From: CBFHSD01 sp965658375
GTDB lineage: Bacteria; Bacteroidota; Bacteroidia; Flavobacteriales_G; Salibacteraceae
NCBI GenBank assembly: GCA_965658375.1
Contig: CBFHSD010000081.1
Span: forward strand, 1 to 7,040
DNA length: 7,040 bases
Direction of reading: 5' to 3'
Numbering within the stretch: the first letter of the stretch is position 1; each line of letters opens with the position of its first letter. The notes under the pieces were generated by a model. The model was not told the origin of the DNA and made no database searches. It worked only from the letters and a program-made list of their open reading frames with translations. Positions 4,769-7,040 of this stretch are shown in pieces. Made by a program: the position numbers and the translations under genes.

Positions 4769-5872
4769 ATGAATCTTAAACGTCTCTTTCCAATCATTAT
4801 GCCTTGGCAACGCCAAAAGCCGTCATTGGTTATTCATTCAGATGATTGGGGAGCAACTAGAATGTCGTCTGAAGCAATACGGAAAACACTCGATGAGCAT
4901 CAGTTGATAAACGCTAGTGATCCTTATGCGCGATTTGATACTTTGGCTTCAGCGGAAGATCTGCAAGCATTATTTGAAGTACTTACATCAGTAAAAGACG
5001 CAAGAGGAAACTATGCAGTGTTAACTCCGAATGTAATAATGGCCAATCCCGATTTTCAACGGATAAAAGACATTGAGTATAATCAATATTTCTTCGAACC
5101 CTTAACGGTAACCTTTGAAAAGTTTAACAATTCTAATGCGTTAGAATTATGGAAAGAGGGAATGGGCCATGGGATTTTTATGCCTCAATATCACGGACGT
5201 GAGCACGTTAATATAAAACCTTGGCTTGAGCATTTGAGAAATGGACACGAAGGGGTTATAAAAGCATTTGACTATCAGGTGTTTGGCGTTAATTTCGTGA
5301 ACCTTGGCCTACGTAAAAAGAATTTTCAGGCGGCATGGGATTTTTACGATAAAAAAGATGAAACTTCAGTAGTTGACTCTATTTTAGAAGGTTACGACAT
5401 GTTTGAAAACTACTTTGGCTTTCGGTCTAAAACGGCCATAGCTCCGTCATACACTTGGACGAAAAAAATGCAAATTGAGTTAAAAGCCAAAGGTGTAGAG
5501 GCTATGCAGGGTATTATTGTGCAAAAGAGACCGCCTTCATCCTCTACCGCCTACAACAAAAAATATCATATCAGACACTCAGGTTCTTATCAAATGCGTA
5601 ATGTGTTTTTCGAACCCTCACTTATGGGGAAAAATAATGTTGTAGAACATGCACTTAAAAGAATATCGGACGCTTTCACCATGGGCCACCCTGCAATTGT
5701 ATCGGCACACCGTTTGAATTTTGTTGGGGGCTTAAGTCTAAGAAATAGAAAAGAGAATCTGAAGTTACTTCATGAACTCCTGATAAGAGTCAAAAAAAGA
5801 TGGCCCGATATAGAATTTAGAGGGGCTCAAGATTTATTAAAATCAAATAGGTTATTGAGTTCTCAGAGGTAA
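4769..5872 (+). CDS. Polysaccharide-deacetylase-like (carbohydrate esterase/YdjC-like barrel) protein
   Basis: A 367-residue protein with features of the sugar deacetylase beta/alpha-barrel superfamily. It has SLVIHSDDWGAT near the N-terminus (residues 19-30: H23, D25, D26), MPQYHGREHVN (138-148: H142, H146) and IVSAHRLNFVGGLSLRNR (310-327: H314). Asp-Asp plus an HxxxH pair is the usual metal-binding set of such deacetylases, and the late His would be the catalytic or substrate-side residue. Known relatives remove acetyl groups from N-acetylated sugars; the substrate here cannot be read from sequence. FucNAc or another HexNAc of the growing glycan is a reasonable guess from the neighbours. 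No signal peptide is seen, although the first residues MNLKRLFPIIMPW are mildly hydrophobic, so it probably acts in the cytoplasm on a sugar or lipid-linked intermediate. An 87-base spacer, longer than a tight operon gap, separates it from fnlC. Its last codons overlap the open frame of the asparagine-synthase remnant that follows. Confidence 0.62.
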   Translation: MNLKRLFPIIMPWQRQKPSLVIHSDDWGATRMSSEAIRKTLDEHQLINASDPYARFDTLASAEDLQALFEVLTSVKDARGNYAVLTPNVIMANPDFQRIKDIEYNQYFFEPLTVTFEKFNNSNALELWKEGMGHGIFMPQYHGREHVNIKPWLEHLRNGHEGVIKAFDYQVFGVNFVNLGLRKKNFQAAWDFYDKKDETSVVDSILEGYDMFENYFGFRSKTAIAPSYTWTKKMQIELKAKGVEAMQGIIVQKRPPSSSTAYNKKYHIRHSGSYQMRNVFFEPSLMGKNNVVEHALKRISDAFTMGHPAIVSAHRLNFVGGLSLRNRKENLKLLHELLIRVKKRWPDIEFRGAQDLLKSNRLLSSQR

Positions 5873-5879
5873 GTATTGT

Positions 5880-6083
5880 CCTACTGAACCTAAATCTACA
5901 CTTTACGATCTGTTTAATTTACAGCAAGAGTATTTATCAGAAGAAGCGTTGCAATGGTCTGGACTCTTAGATGTACCTTTCGTTCAGGAAGAGTTGAAAA
6001 AGTTCAATTCAGACAAAATGCACTATAGTCCAATTATCTGGTATTTGTTGATGTTTCAAATGTGGTATAAAAAATGGTTTTAA
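5880..6083 (+). pseudogene. C-terminal remnant of an asparagine synthase (AsnB/WbpS-like) gene
   Basis: The frame is open from 5859 to the TAA at 6081-6083. It reads STLYDLFNLQQEYLSEEALQ, then WSGLLDVPFVQEELKKFNSD, and ends SPIIWYLLMFQMWYKKWF. This is the characteristic tail of class-B asparagine synthases: a helical region, a G-(L/I)-(L/F)-D segment, and the final W-x-L-L-M-F-Q-x-W-Y. Only about the last 65-70 residues remain of a protein normally near 600. The glutaminase and ATP-pyrophosphatase domains are absent, and no start codon with a plausible leader precedes the remnant. Such amidotransferases are common in O-antigen clusters, where they are thought to amidate uronic acids. The fragment starts at or inside the end of the deacetylase-like gene, suggesting that this gene arrived by a recombination that deleted most of asnB. 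It ends nine bases before the glycosyltransferase start. Confidence 0.75.
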
Positions 6084-6092
6084 CCCGAATAA

Positions 6093-7040
6093 ATGAAGGT
6101 TAAACTAGCTTTAGTTTGTGCGGCCTTAACAGCTGGAGGCTCAGAAAGAGTGATGTCCACCTTAGCAAATGCGCTTTCAAAAAAGAATGAGCTCGAAATT
6201 CATCTTATTCTTTTGACCGACCAAGAGATATTCTACAAAATCAGTGATAGGGTAGTTTTGCATGCACCAGATTTTGATTATCGCAGCTATTCGAGGTTAT
6301 CATTCACTTTACGAACATTTTTCTATTTGCGTACTAAATTGAAGCAAGTAAAACCAGAAGCACTTTTATGTTTTGGTGGACGCTATAATTCTTTAGCCAT
6401 TTTGGCCTCACGTGGTTTATCGATACGTAGCTACGTTTCGGAACGGTCAAGGCCTGGCATTTCGTATGGTAAAATTTTAGATGCGTTGAATGCTGTCACA
6501 TACAGACTTTGTACCGGAATTATAGCACAAACATCGGTGGGCGCAGATTATCTTTATAAAAAAACAAAACATGATAATATTCATGTTATAGGTAACCCAG
6601 TTCCTCGTATTGAAAACGAAATCGATAATCGGGAAAAAGTAATTTTGAATGTGGGCAGGTTTATTAAGTCTAAACATCAGGATGAACTAATTCGAATATT
6701 TGCAAAGGCGCAACCACAATTTGAAGCAACTTGGAAGCTTATTTTTTTAGGTGATGGAGAGCATTTTACGGCTTGTAAAGAATTGGTTCAAGAGCTCGGT
6801 TTGTCGGATAGGGTGTTTTTTGAAGGTAATGTGAATGATATAGTGGATTATTATAAGTCAGCAGAAATATTTGCATTTACTTCTCACTCAGAAGGTTTTC
6901 CAAATGGTTTGGCGGAAGCAATGGCCGCAGGCTGTGCTTGCATCAGTTACAACTGCCATGCAGGACCAGCTGACCTTATTGACAATGGAGAAAATGGATT
7001 TCTTGTTAAGCAAGGAAATTTAGAAGATTTCAGCCTTAAA
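6093..7040 (+). CDS. GT4-family glycosyltransferase (GT-B fold), 3' end beyond the window
   Basis: An open frame of 316 codons runs off the window; the protein probably lacks some 40-60 C-terminal residues here. It begins MKVKLALVCAALTAGGSERV, with the GGSER loop (residues 15-19) that commonly marks acceptor-side N-domains of GT4 enzymes. The C-domain begins at about VILNVGRFIKSKHQD (183-197), has IFLGDGEH (217-224) and LGLSDRVFFEGNVND (235-249), and the EX7E donor site SEGFPNGLAEAMAAG (266-280: E267, E275). GPADLIDNGENGFLV (291-305) is also typical. It would be a retaining transferase at the inner face of the membrane, adding a nucleotide-activated sugar to lipid-linked glycan; UDP-L-FucNAc from the upstream genes is a possible but unproven donor. 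The closest motif resemblance is to the PglH/WbnH-like GalNAc transferase group, though that alone does not fix the donor. The start at 6093 follows the asparagine-synthase remnant by nine bases. Confidence 0.88.
   Translation, partial: MKVKLALVCAALTAGGSERVMSTLANALSKKNELEIHLILLTDQEIFYKISDRVVLHAPDFDYRSYSRLSFTLRTFFYLRTKLKQVKPEALLCFGGRYNSLAILASRGLSIRSYVSERSRPGISYGKILDALNAVTYRLCTGIIAQTSVGADYLYKKTKHDNIHVIGNPVPRIENEIDNREKVILNVGRFIKSKHQDELIRIFAKAQPQFEATWKLIFLGDGEHFTACKELVQELGLSDRVFFEGNVNDIVDYYKSAEIFAFTSHSEGFPNGLAEAMAAGCACISYNCHAGPADLIDNGENGFLVKQGNLEDFSLK

Noticed and set aside
6477..6677. Open frame on the - strand
   Set aside because: It lies opposite the glycosyltransferase, whose + strand frame is continuous and has clear motifs.

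Overview
The window looks like part of a cell-surface polysaccharide (O-antigen or capsule) cluster from a member of the Bacteroidota, probably a flavobacterium or cytophagal relative. The evidence is a moderately AT-rich sequence, A-rich leaders without clear Shine-Dalgarno sites before the starts, and two small gene families (four-helix-bundle 'S23' proteins and GxxExxY proteins) that often sit between sugar genes in that phylum. All genes read on the + strand.

Layout. 9-1040: UDP-GlcNAc 4,6-dehydratase/5-epimerase (FnlA/CapE type). 1073-1433: broken four-helix-bundle gene. 1473-1859: small cupin of the sugar-epimerase/ketoisomerase type. 1937-3067: bifunctional reductase plus cupin (FnlB/CapF type). 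3100-3466: frameshifted GxxExxY gene. 3515-4681: UDP-HexNAc 2-epimerase (FnlC/CapG type, WecB family). 4769-5872: polysaccharide-deacetylase-like protein. 5880-6083: C-terminal remnant of an asparagine-synthase-like gene. 6093-7040: GT4 glycosyltransferase, cut by the window edge.

The FnlA, FnlB and FnlC homologues are the three enzymes known to convert UDP-GlcNAc to UDP-N-acetyl-L-fucosamine (4,6-dehydration/5-epimerisation, then 3-epimerisation/4-reduction, then 2-epimerisation). The separate cupin may modify this route. The deacetylase-like protein, the lost amidotransferase and the glycosyltransferase fit later tailoring and assembly of the glycan.

The most interesting structure lies between and inside the pathway genes. 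Short, degenerate, partly palindromic repeats (core like ATCCGCG...CGCT...ACGTTCC) fill the spacer before fnlB, flank the damaged GxxExxY gene before fnlC, and occur a third time inside the fnlC reading frame. There the repeat is inserted in frame and appears to add about a dozen residues. A different inverted pair brackets the damaged four-helix-bundle gene. The cluster therefore seems to have been repeatedly invaded by small passenger units that are now decaying. Three of the nine genes are broken. No RNA gene, CRISPR array, complete insertion sequence, convincing promoter or terminator was seen, and no gene-free stretch exceeds 300 bases.
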